Source: Aquimarina sediminis (GTDB taxonomy: Bacteria; Bacteroidota; Bacteroidia; Flavobacteriales; Flavobacteriaceae). Taken from it: 64,000 nucleotides of DNA. Shown one piece after another: positions 19,862-27,181 of the stretch. Location of the stretch: contig NZ_POYJ01000013.1 of assembly GCF_002895435.1 (NCBI RefSeq), positions 124,001 to 188,000 on the forward strand, read 5' to 3'. The position numbers and the translations under genes are program-made. Position 1 is the stretch's first letter, and every line of letters begins with the position of its first letter. Under the pieces are notes generated by a model. That model ran no database searches and was not told the DNA's origin. It saw nothing but the letters and a program-made list of their open reading frames with translations.

Positions 19862-21154
19862 ATGACAAACTTAAAGCTTATTACTTTACTAATTGGATGT
19901 ATGGTTCATACGAGTTGTCTGTCGCAAAATCATAATTTTAGTAAAATAGAAAAAGAGTTTTTAAAACATTACCCAACTCTAAATATACCTGGTTTACAGA
20001 TAAGTTATGTGTCGACACTAAATAGAATTGGAGACAAAGAAAACATCAAAAAGCAAGAGCGTTTTTTCGAAAACTTAAAAGAAAACCTAAGCAAAATTGA
20101 TACTTCATCATTGATTGGTAGTCAAAAAATTAATTTTCAAATACTTGACTATGAAACGATGTTACATTTAGAACGAATAGCATTAGAAAAAAAATGGACT
20201 CCTGTAGCATTAGATGATTCAAAAAGTATCATCGCTCTTCCAGATGGTAAGCTTTGGTATGTGTATTTATTAAAAAGATGGGTAGACAAAGATGTATCAC
20301 CTGATGATATGTTTCAATTTGGTTTAAAGGAAATTGAAAAAGTTAAATCTAATATGAAACGGCTTCAAAAAAAATCTGGGCTATCCGAAATGGTTTTTGA
20401 GGATCATTTAAATAAAGATCAATTCTTTTTGGATGTTCCAGAGGACGTACAAAGAGAATTTGAGAAAATTAAAAAGATAGTAAGAATAAAAGCTGCAAGT
20501 ATTTTTCCTTACATAGATAAAATACCAGAGATAAAAATTGGTAGAGGAACAAATGCATCTCTTTCTCAAGTCCCTGCATACTATAGTAATGGTACGTTTT
20601 ATTACAATTTTTTTGATAAACCTTTTAATAAGAGACAGCTAGGGTGGTTTTATGCTCATGAGGCTATACCAGGACATCACTACCAGTTTATGGTGAATAA
20701 TAGTATCAATAGGACCGAAATACAAAATTTATTTTGGTACCCTGGTTTTGCAGAGGGTTGGGGAGCTTATGTAGAGTATTTGGGTGATGTTTTAGGAGTA
20801 TATGAGACTATATATGATGAGTATGGAAAGTGGGAATGGGATTTAATTCGGTCTGTAAGAGTATCTCTGGACGTTGCTATCAATTATTATGGGTGGTCTG
20901 ATAAAAAAGCTTTGGATTTTTGGAAGAAATATATAAAAAACCAAGATGATATTGGAGTTCGTGAAATTGCCAGAATGAAACGCTGGCCAGCCCAGGTTAT
21001 TTCTTATAAATATGGAGCCAAAATGTTTTTGAAGTTGCTAAATAAAGCTAAGAAGAATCCAGATTTTGAATATAAGCGATTTCATAAAAAAATACTTGAA
21101 CATGGAGATGTACCACTAACGTTGATTGAATCTCACTATACTAAATTAAAGTAG
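19862..21154 (+). CDS. DUF885-family exported metallopeptidase-like protein
   Basis: 430-residue protein with an N-terminal signal and possible lipobox HTSC near residue 19. The diagnostic DUF885 motif is HEAIPGHHYQ, with His266, Glu267, His272 and His273, followed by WYPGFAEGWGAYVEYL, whose glutamates are candidates for the third metal ligand. The helical body fits the thermolysin-like gluzincin architecture of DUF885, whose characterised members are few, so peptide hydrolysis is a family-level inference. It is somewhat shorter than typical 550-600-residue members, the difference lying in the N-terminal half. It lies 102 bp after the YD-repeat gene and is the last of the four exported-protein genes. 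Confidence 0.8.
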   Translation: MTNLKLITLLIGCMVHTSCLSQNHNFSKIEKEFLKHYPTLNIPGLQISYVSTLNRIGDKENIKKQERFFENLKENLSKIDTSSLIGSQKINFQILDYETMLHLERIALEKKWTPVALDDSKSIIALPDGKLWYVYLLKRWVDKDVSPDDMFQFGLKEIEKVKSNMKRLQKKSGLSEMVFEDHLNKDQFFLDVPEDVQREFEKIKKIVRIKAASIFPYIDKIPEIKIGRGTNASLSQVPAYYSNGTFYYNFFDKPFNKRQLGWFYAHEAIPGHHYQFMVNNSINRTEIQNLFWYPGFAEGWGAYVEYLGDVLGVYETIYDEYGKWEWDLIRSVRVSLDVAINYYGWSDKKALDFWKKYIKNQDDIGVREIARMKRWPAQVISYKYGAKMFLKLLNKAKKNPDFEYKRFHKKILEHGDVPLTLIESHYTKLK

Positions 21155-21356
21155 ATACTGATATTTTATTCTTTCAATAAATTAAAATAACTTGCTACTA
21201 TACTACTTTGTTTTTGAAAGAATAACTGTTGAGTTTTTGATGGTAAATAGTGCTAAAAAGTATGGCATTGAAAATAATTTACATAAAATTTTAAAAAAGA
21301 AGTGACCCTTTTTGAAATAGTGTGTCATAATGATAAACCCTCTAAAACATTCACAC

Positions 21357-21782
21357 ATGTCTATTTCAGAATTTTACCAGTCAGGAGTACAAAAAAACAA
21401 CATAGCGCAATTTGCAGCTATTGCCAATATTGCTTGTACTGGTGGTCAATCTAATGAAGAAGAAAAAAGACTTCTTAATAAATTTGCGTATAAGCTTAAT
21501 ATTAGCGAAAAACATTTTACAGAGGTACTGCGCAATCCTTCAAATTATCCTATAAATCCACCAAGTTCTAAAGAAGGAAGACTACAGTATTTATATGATC
21601 TTTTTAGAATGATCTTTGCCGATAATGTTATTGACGAAAAAGAAATGAAATTGATTCATAAATATGCAATAGGTCTAGGATGTTCATCAGAAAAAGCAAA
21701 AAAGGTGATCACTAAATCAATTAAGATTTTTGGAGGTAAAATTGCTTTTGAAGATTATCAGTATTTAATAAATAAAGAATAG
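21357..21782 (+). CDS. TerB-like family protein
   Basis: 141 residues from ATG 21357 (MSISEFYQSG), the usual start of this family in Flavobacteriaceae; an ATG at 21330 would add nine residues. It is an all-helical, soluble, cytoplasmic protein with the acidic pattern of TerB-like domains: GGQSNEEEKRLLNKFA in the first half and FADNVIDEKEMKLIHKYA in the second. TerB of the tellurite operon binds metal through such acidic helices, but stand-alone copies like this one have no defined function. No other ter genes are nearby, so tellurite resistance should not be assumed. It converges with nrdA. Confidence 0.75.
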   Translation: MSISEFYQSGVQKNNIAQFAAIANIACTGGQSNEEEKRLLNKFAYKLNISEKHFTEVLRNPSNYPINPPSSKEGRLQYLYDLFRMIFADNVIDEKEMKLIHKYAIGLGCSSEKAKKVITKSIKIFGGKIAFEDYQYLINKE

Positions 21783-22055
21783 TATTAATGTTGATAGCTC
21801 ACTAGTTTAATACTGTTCGTTCTCCCCTGAATTTATTAGAATATAACCCTTTGTTCTTTCTGTTTTTTAAAATGAATAAACCATATCTATGGCTATGGTT
21901 TATTTTTTACAATAGGATTAAAACGACCTAGCCTTTTACAATAAAGGTGGGATGATTAAAAGAGTTTATTTTTTGTTTTTTTGACAAATAGTCCCCCTGC
22001 AATCGAGAAAAAAGTAAGTAAGTGTTGCATCAAAATTGGGGAAATGATTGCTAGG

Positions 22056-22090
22056 ATAGAGGTGCCTCATGGGGCACCTCTATATTTTTT
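22056..22090 (+). terminator. intrinsic terminator between converging terB-like gene and nrdA
   Basis: Perfect 11-bp stem, ATAGAGGTGCC (22056-22066) with GGCACCTCTAT (22073-22083), a 6-nt loop, then ATTTTTT. The T tail favours the plus strand, although it lies 274 bp after the TerB-like stop. It is also 47 bp beyond the nrdA stop, where the stem could protect that mRNA's 3' end. The rest of 21783-22055 has no ORF. Confidence 0.75.
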
Positions 22091-22129
22091 ATCAATATAT
22101 AGTACACCTAAGCTACTGTAGCAGGGTTG

Positions 22130-23908
22130 CTATCCTTCACAGCTTGCACAATCTTTCTTTTGCTTGAATTTTTGAGCAGCATTCATACTATGTTGATAGT
22201 ACAGAGATTTTAACCCAAGTTTCCATGCGGTAATATGAATTTTATTAATATCCTTAGTTGGCATATCCGGGTGTACAATTATATTTACCGATTGACCTTG
22301 ATCTATATGATTTTGCCTATTGGCAGCTTGATAGATAATATCCAGTTGGTCAATTTCTGAATAGGTTTTAAATACTTCTTTTTCTTCTTCTGTCAGAAAA
22401 TCAAGATGTTGTACTGAACCATCTCTATTACGTATATCCAGCCAAACTTCAGAGGTATCCATTCCTTTTTGTTGTAATAGTTTTACCAAGAAGGGGTTTT
22501 TTATAGTGGTTTTGATTTTGGCAATATCTTTTACATAGATATTGGACCATATAGGTTCAATACCTTGCGATACTTGCCCCAAAATAAAAGCTGATGAGGT
22601 TGTTGGTGCAATTGCATTTAATGTGGTGTTTCGTCTGCCATACCCTTTGAGAATTTCTGGTTCTCCAAAACGTTTGGCTAGTTGTTCTGAAGCCGCATAA
22701 GAGCGTTCTTGTATAACTTTAAAAATCTCACTGTTTAAATTATAAGCTTCCTGGCTGTCAAAAGCTAACATTTTTGATTGCAATAACGAATGCCACCCCA
22801 AGACCCCTAGACCCAGGGCTCTATTTTCTTTGGCAAAATTATAAGCACGCTCCATAAATAGAAAAGTTTGTCTATCCTCTCTATTTGCAGAATCTCGGTA
22901 TATTTCTAATTTTTCAATAAATTCTGTGATAACAGCATCCAGAAAATACACCATAGTTTCTACAGCGTCGGTATCTTTCCATTGATCATAATGAAGAAGG
23001 TTTAAGCTTGATAATACGCATACAAACGACCAGTTATCATTAGAAGGCAACATAATTTCGGTACATAAATTACTGGCGTAAATAGGATGATTTTTATCCT
23101 GATATACGTCTGCTGCACCATTATTAGCGTTATCCGTAAAGAAGATATATGGATATCCCATTTCTCCTCTTCGCTGTAATACACGTGCCCATATCGTTCT
23201 TTTATCTACATCACCATCTATCATTTCTTGCATCCATGTATTGGTAACAGTAACACCATGAGTTAATTCCTGAATAGTATTTCCTTCTGTACCAATCTCT
23301 AAGAATTCCATAATATCTGGATGCTCAATAGGTAGGTAAGGAGAAAAACGCCCACGACGTACCGACCCCTGACTTACTACATCTACCATAGATTCGAAAA
23401 GCCTCATGATATGTACCGCACCCGAAGCCTCGCCATTATTCTTTATAGGTGCTCCGCGATGCCTTATCTTTCCAAAATATCCAGAAGTACCACCGCCTAA
23501 TTTAGACATCATTCCCACTTCAGATTGGGTATAAAGGATATTTCCAATATCATCATCAACATGTGATCCAAAACAACTAATCGGTAATCCGCACTCTTTT
23601 CCAAAGTTGGACCATACGGGAGAGGCTAACGAAAAATAACCTAACGACATATAGTGATTAAACTTGGCTGCATATCCAGGTATTTGTAGAATGTCCTCTG
23701 CTCGATTGGCGATTTCTTGGATACGCTCTTCAGGAGAAATCCCCTTAGCTAAGTAGCCAGTTTCCAGAAACTTTCTACTGTTTTCATTTAACCATTCAAA
23801 AGCATTCTGACCAGAGGGGTTTACGTTTGATAGCGTCTCTTTTCGTATATCTACTAAATCTTGTGAAGGATTCGTTTTTTTTGGGGTAATTATAGTTTCT
23901 TTTTGCAT
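22130..23908 (-). CDS. nrdA: ribonucleoside-diphosphate reductase alpha subunit, class I, without ATP-cone
   Basis: 592-residue catalytic subunit that reduces ribonucleoside diphosphates to deoxyribonucleotides. The active-site triad N-x-C-x-E is NLCTE, with Asn280, Cys282 and Glu284. The redox cysteines are in CGLPISCFGS and WSFVCVLSSLNL, the radical-transfer tyrosine pair in LKSLYYQ, and the C-terminal thiol-shuttle pair in DCASCEG. E. coli NrdA is about 760 residues; the shortness here is due to absence of an N-terminal ATP-cone, since the protein begins almost directly with the reductase fold. The ATP-cone is instead on NrdB. The start codon is four bases downstream of the nrdB stop, so the two are cotranscribed and probably translationally coupled. 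Confidence 0.95.
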   Translation of the reverse strand: MQKETIITPKKTNPSQDLVDIRKETLSNVNPSGQNAFEWLNENSRKFLETGYLAKGISPEERIQEIANRAEDILQIPGYAAKFNHYMSLGYFSLASPVWSNFGKECGLPISCFGSHVDDDIGNILYTQSEVGMMSKLGGGTSGYFGKIRHRGAPIKNNGEASGAVHIMRLFESMVDVVSQGSVRRGRFSPYLPIEHPDIMEFLEIGTEGNTIQELTHGVTVTNTWMQEMIDGDVDKRTIWARVLQRRGEMGYPYIFFTDNANNGAADVYQDKNHPIYASNLCTEIMLPSNDNWSFVCVLSSLNLLHYDQWKDTDAVETMVYFLDAVITEFIEKLEIYRDSANREDRQTFLFMERAYNFAKENRALGLGVLGWHSLLQSKMLAFDSQEAYNLNSEIFKVIQERSYAASEQLAKRFGEPEILKGYGRRNTTLNAIAPTTSSAFILGQVSQGIEPIWSNIYVKDIAKIKTTIKNPFLVKLLQQKGMDTSEVWLDIRNRDGSVQHLDFLTEEEKEVFKTYSEIDQLDIIYQAANRQNHIDQGQSVNIIVHPDMPTKDINKIHITAWKLGLKSLYYQHSMNAAQKFKQKKDCASCEG

Positions 23909-23911
23909 AAT

Positions 23912-25186
23912 TTAGAAGAGGTCGTCGCTTGTTATACTTTGTGTTCTTTTGCTGTAGTTAATAGATCGTTTCACGAAAAAATCTCCATGTTTTGTGCCTA
24001 TAATTTCATCATCAAACCATTCGGTTTGAGTAACTAGCTTTTTGTCAATGTCAAATATTTTGCCAATACCGATACTTTCTAATGAGTTATTAAATCTGTT
24101 TTTTATAAACTCATTGATAACTACTTTTGGCAAAAATTCTAGTTCTCCGTTTTCAAAAATCCAATCTACAAGTGTACATTCTGCTTCATAGGCTTGCTCG
24201 CATAATTCCTGAATCGTTTGATGATATTCTGGTGTAAACCACTCTGGGTGTTCTTTTTGTAAAATCTTAATGAGATCGATCCCAAAATCGCCATGAATTT
24301 GTTCTTCTTTAGAAGTTGCTTCTACTACATTAGAGATGCCTTTAAGCATATTTTTATGCTTATTAAAAGCCATTATGATCAAGAATTGAGAAAACAGAGA
24401 TACATGTTCTATAAAGAGCGAAAAAAGCAATACAGACTCTGCGTACTCCTTATCATCGCTACTTTTAGCATTGCGAAGCGCAGTTTCGAGATACTGAACG
24501 CGCTTCATAATAGTAGGCTTCTTCTTAAGTTCTTTAAATTCTTCGTTAAGTCCCAATATCTCAAGGAGATGTGAGTATGCATCTGCATGTCGTACTTCAC
24601 TCTCTGCAAAGGTGGATCCTACAGCTCCTATTTCGGGTTTTGGCATTCTATGATACAAATCTCCCCAAAATGATTTTACGGCTACTTCGATCTGAGAAAT
24701 TGCCAGCATCGTATTTTTTATAGCACTTTGCTCTGTCAAAGACAAACGTGATTTAAAATCCTGAATATCACTGGTAAAATTAAATTCGGTATGAATCCAG
24801 TACGAATGTCTTATCGCGGGTACATATTCATACAGCTGGGGATACTCATATGGTTTTAGATTAATACGTTTTTCAAAAATATCAGTCTTTCTGTGCTGCG
24901 CTCTTTTATTACGATATAAGATATATGCTTTGGCAACTTCAGAAAATTTGCTTTCCATTAATTGGGTTTCAACAATATCTTGTACTTCTTCTACAGTAGG
25001 GATATACTGCTTATCTATACTTTTACGCTCAAGCAATATATTAGATACCGCTACGGCAATTCTTTGTGCATCGGCAAATGTACCCTTGTTTACAGCGTTC
25101 ATTGCTTTCATTACGGCATCCGTAATTTTGTCTAAATAAAATGATTTGATGCTAAAATCTCTCTTAATAATTTGTGTTATTTCCAT
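23912..25186 (-). CDS. nrdB: ribonucleotide reductase radical-generating subunit with N-terminal ATP-cone
   Basis: 424 residues from the ATG at 25186; an upstream in-frame start would add 12 residues unlike the family. Residues 1-95 are an ATP-cone (ITQIIKRDFSIKSF, LDKITDAVMKAM, VEEVQDIVETQLM), the overall-activity switch normally found on NrdA. The ferritin-like domain follows. Metal-ligand motif FAESEVRHADAY gives Glu197 and His200, and Tyr204 falls at the position of the E. coli radical Tyr122. By eye, the first metal ligand (Asp84 in E. coli) is replaced by Glu167 in SQIEVAV. Later ligands lie in LFIEHVSLF and EEQIHGDFG. This architecture matches the NrdB of Leeuwenhoekiella blandensis, where dATP binding to the cone makes inactive tetramers and evidence for a Mn(III)Mn(IV) centre was reported. 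Operon order is nrdB-nrdA. Confidence 0.93.
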   Translation of the reverse strand: MEITQIIKRDFSIKSFYLDKITDAVMKAMNAVNKGTFADAQRIAVAVSNILLERKSIDKQYIPTVEEVQDIVETQLMESKFSEVAKAYILYRNKRAQHRKTDIFEKRINLKPYEYPQLYEYVPAIRHSYWIHTEFNFTSDIQDFKSRLSLTEQSAIKNTMLAISQIEVAVKSFWGDLYHRMPKPEIGAVGSTFAESEVRHADAYSHLLEILGLNEEFKELKKKPTIMKRVQYLETALRNAKSSDDKEYAESVLLFSLFIEHVSLFSQFLIIMAFNKHKNMLKGISNVVEATSKEEQIHGDFGIDLIKILQKEHPEWFTPEYHQTIQELCEQAYEAECTLVDWIFENGELEFLPKVVINEFIKNRFNNSLESIGIGKIFDIDKKLVTQTEWFDDEIIGTKHGDFFVKRSINYSKRTQSITSDDLF

Positions 25187-25382
25187 ACTTCCCTTAATTA
25201 GAATTGTTCTAAATAAAAGCAAAGATCTTATAATTTTGAAGAGGTTTTTTGGTCTTTAACATAAGGTTCTCAACACGGTTATCAACAAAAGAAAACGAAG
25301 TCGACCAGTACTAAGGTATAATGTTGATTTTTAGTAAAATATACCTTTTTTGACATCTGATTTTGTGTTTTGATAAATTCAA

Positions 25383-25505
25383 ATGGTTATGAGTATAAGT
25401 TACTTCAAGAGGCTAAGGTACGCCAATAAGAATTTGGAAAACATGACAAAAATCATTATATTAAAAGAACGATATAAAACGAGTCATACACAAGATTTTT
25501 TATGA
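25383..25505 (+). CDS. possible 40-residue small protein
   Basis: ATG 25383 to TGA 25505 encodes a basic, possibly helical peptide beginning MVMSISYFKRLRYANKN. It is the only ORF of note between nrdB and the orphan terminator. No signal peptide, membrane segment or family is recognised. It could be chance in AT-rich DNA. Confidence 0.2.
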   Translation: MVMSISYFKRLRYANKNLENMTKIIILKERYKTSHTQDFL

Positions 25506-25716
25506 ATAAAAGAATGATTGTTTGATGAGTTCTATATGACATCTAAAACAATAGTGTAAATATATGAAACAAAATAGAGCACATATCGTATCAAATTCTA
25601 GGTTTAATCAGTCTAATACTAGATGGATTATAGAAAAACCTATGACAAGGACGGTATATTACTATTTTAATCATTTTTTGGAATGATATAAATTATAAAA
25701 GCGAATATAAAATAGT

Positions 25717-25745
25717 AAGCGTCCAAGAAATTGGACGCTTTTTTT
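25717..25745 (+). terminator. orphan intrinsic terminator
   Basis: AAGCGTCCAA (25717-25726), a GAAA tetraloop, TTGGACGCTT (25731-25740), then five further T residues. It is a near-ideal rho-independent terminator on the plus strand with no annotated plus-strand gene ending before it; nrdB runs the other way. 25746-26176 holds no convincing gene. Confidence 0.9.
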
Positions 25746-26176
25746 ATTGAATCATTTTGAGAAATAGTAAACCAAAAAACATTAGTCTGGTTAGAAAGAC
25801 TCACATCAAAGAATATAGAAACATGAAATGGTAATTAAATTTTTTTTAACTAATGATTAATACTAATTAACATATAAGGAATAGTATTTGAGGAGTAATT
25901 GTCAGAGAAATAGGCGATTACCAAATGATACAAAATCTGTTGCAAAACGGGCAGAGATTCTTGTGTTTAAAAAAATATGTAACTATTTGATAATCAATAA
26001 AATAAATTCAAGAATTATTGCAAATTCAAAAGAAAATTTTGATATTTGTGTATCAACCAAAACAAAATATAAGTCATTTGTACAATGGTCTGGTAAAAAA
26101 TAAATTCTACTACGTAAAAACATTGCGTACCACTACCAGATATTTGCAGGACAATTAACAACAAAAAGATAAAACA

Positions 26177-26416
26177 ATGAAGTATAATCAATTTTATAAC
26201 AAGGAGCGCAAGGTAAAAAATGACCTGGTAGCTAATGCTTTCGGAAGCATCCTTGAGATGGGATTATACACTTGGGTTGTTAATCCTCTTCAAGAAATGA
26301 TAACTGATATCATAGGCTACAAAAGACTGGAAACCATGTTTCGCTTTATATACAAAAAGCCGAATGAGAATGTGATTACATTCAGTTATACTTCTCATAA
26401 AGCTTGTATCTCATAA
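26177..26416 (+). CDS. hypothetical 79-residue protein
   Basis: The ATG follows AACAACAAAAAGATAAAACA, an A-rich leader typical of expressed genes here. The product starts MKYNQFYNKERKVKND and has a moderately hydrophobic middle (GLYTWVVNPLQEMITDIIGY) but no clear signal or domain. No homologue is recognised. It is placed between the orphan terminator and a palindrome TTTGACC-TTTT-GGTCAAA (26446-26463). Coding status is uncertain; the start context is the main support. Confidence 0.35.
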   Translation: MKYNQFYNKERKVKNDLVANAFGSILEMGLYTWVVNPLQEMITDIIGYKRLETMFRFIYKKPNENVITFSYTSHKACIS

Positions 26417-26822
26417 GCTTTAGAAAAGGGTTGTAAGTGATATAATTTGACCTTTTGGTCAAACATTGAAAATAGTAAGAAAATATAGATTTTAGTTAAA
26501 ACAGTGCTTCACCTGGATTAGCAAATGCTAATAAGGATAAGTAATCAAAGAACAATCATCGATTATCTACTATGTATCAATCTATTATAGCCTGATTGCA
26601 TAACTGAACAAGTAAGGTTACCAGCCAACCAATATTATTTCTATACGATTTGCATGCTGTAGATCGCTACAAAGGTTCTGAGAAAATTACTCATTGTGCC
26701 ATGTAGTGTTATACATCAATAGTCTAACTGTATTCATGCCAACAAATGATTTGGTTTGGACTACAAATCTTGTAGAAAATAGTAAAACTGACCCATCAAT
26801 ACATCCTAATACAGCTCGCTGC
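26417..26822 (+). other. non-coding interval with small hairpins
   Basis: No gene is visible. Short perfect inverted repeats are TTTGACC/GGTCAAA (26446-26463, loop TTTT) and ATTAGCA/TGCTAAT (26517-26532, loop AA). Neither has a T tail. They may belong to a long 5' leader of the lipoprotein-kinase operon, or be operator sites. Confidence 0.35.
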
Positions 26823-26953
26823 TACCCAAAAGGGGAAAGTAGGGTATCGCGACTGTATAAGATGACACTTTCCCGAACCAATCGACGAGTTCCCATAGGT
26901 AACGGGTATGTAACAACATACCGATCTGGGGTTGACACCTATGGGCGTACCCT
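26823..26953 (+). ncRNA. candidate structured leader RNA (unknown class)
   Basis: A GC-richer 130-nt patch in AT-rich DNA, ending 31 nt before the small lipoprotein ATG, carries several exact inverted repeats. GGGAAAGT (26833-26840) pairs with ACTTTCCC (26867-26874). CCCATAGGT (26892-26900) pairs with ACCTATGGG (26937-26945), and inside that stem GGTATGT (26905-26911) pairs with ACATACC (26916-26922) around AACA. TACCC (26823-26827) and TACCC (26949-26953) both compete for GGGTA (26842-26846), so alternative folds are possible. No riboswitch consensus known to me (TPP, cobalamin, SAM, c-di-GMP, THF, FMN) fits. A cis-regulatory leader or small RNA is inferred. Confidence 0.5.
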
Positions 26954-26984
26954 AAACTTTGGAAAACAAAAAAACTTAACAACA

Positions 26985-27149
26985 ATGAAAAACTTAAAAT
27001 TTATATTCGTATTGGCTTTACTCCTATGTGCTAATCTTATCTCTTGTACACCAGATGATAGCGTCGCTGAAAACGAAACTCTACATACTGAAGTGTTATG
27101 TACGAATGGGAATAATGGAGAAATAGATGAAGGAGGCGAATTAAATTAA
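26985..27149 (+). CDS. 54-residue acidic lipoprotein
   Basis: A longer frame extends upstream, but ATG 26985 (MKNLKFIFVLALLLCANL) gives a complete type II signal peptide with lipobox LISC and lipidated Cys21, so it is taken as the start. The mature part is only 34 residues, with nine acidic residues and no lysine or arginine (CTPDDSVAENE to GEIDEGGELN) and one further cysteine. It precedes the TPR kinase by 32 bp, implying cotranscription. From memory, similar tiny acidic lipoproteins occur before TPR kinases in other Flavobacteriaceae. A role as signal, sensor cofactor or decoy for the kinase is inference; it could also be an unrelated cell-envelope peptide. Confidence 0.7.
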   Translation: MKNLKFIFVLALLLCANLISCTPDDSVAENETLHTEVLCTNGNNGEIDEGGELN

Positions 27150-27181
27150 ACGCAAATAATTTAATTTAGTATTTTTGAGGG

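Larger units (their letters stand above)
25231..25745 (+). ncRNA. candidate transcript ending at an orphan terminator
   Basis: TAATTTTG at 25231-25238 matches the -7 consensus TAnnTTTG on the plus strand, and a strong plus-strand intrinsic terminator ends at 25745. Between them there is no recognisable gene, only a 40-codon ORF at 25383-25505. A small RNA or short mRNA divergent from nrdB would explain the terminator. The boundaries are guesses, and no known RNA family is recognised. Confidence 0.3.

Noticed and set aside
21357..21782. Tellurite-resistance or phage-defence ter locus
   Set aside because: Only a single TerB-like protein is present, with no other ter genes or stress partners.
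25279..25287. DnaA-box-like TTATCAACA upstream of nrdB
   Set aside because: One mismatch to TTATCCACA, single copy, and no cluster; not enough to claim DnaA control or an origin.
25888..26103. 71-codon ORF on the plus strand
   Set aside because: It starts with TTG, lacks a start context and any recognisable feature; typical chance ORF in AT-rich DNA.
26694..26984. N-terminal extension of the small lipoprotein in the same frame
   Set aside because: The ATG at 26985 gives a perfect lipoprotein signal, while the upstream codons encode no recognisable protein and coincide with the nested inverted repeats.
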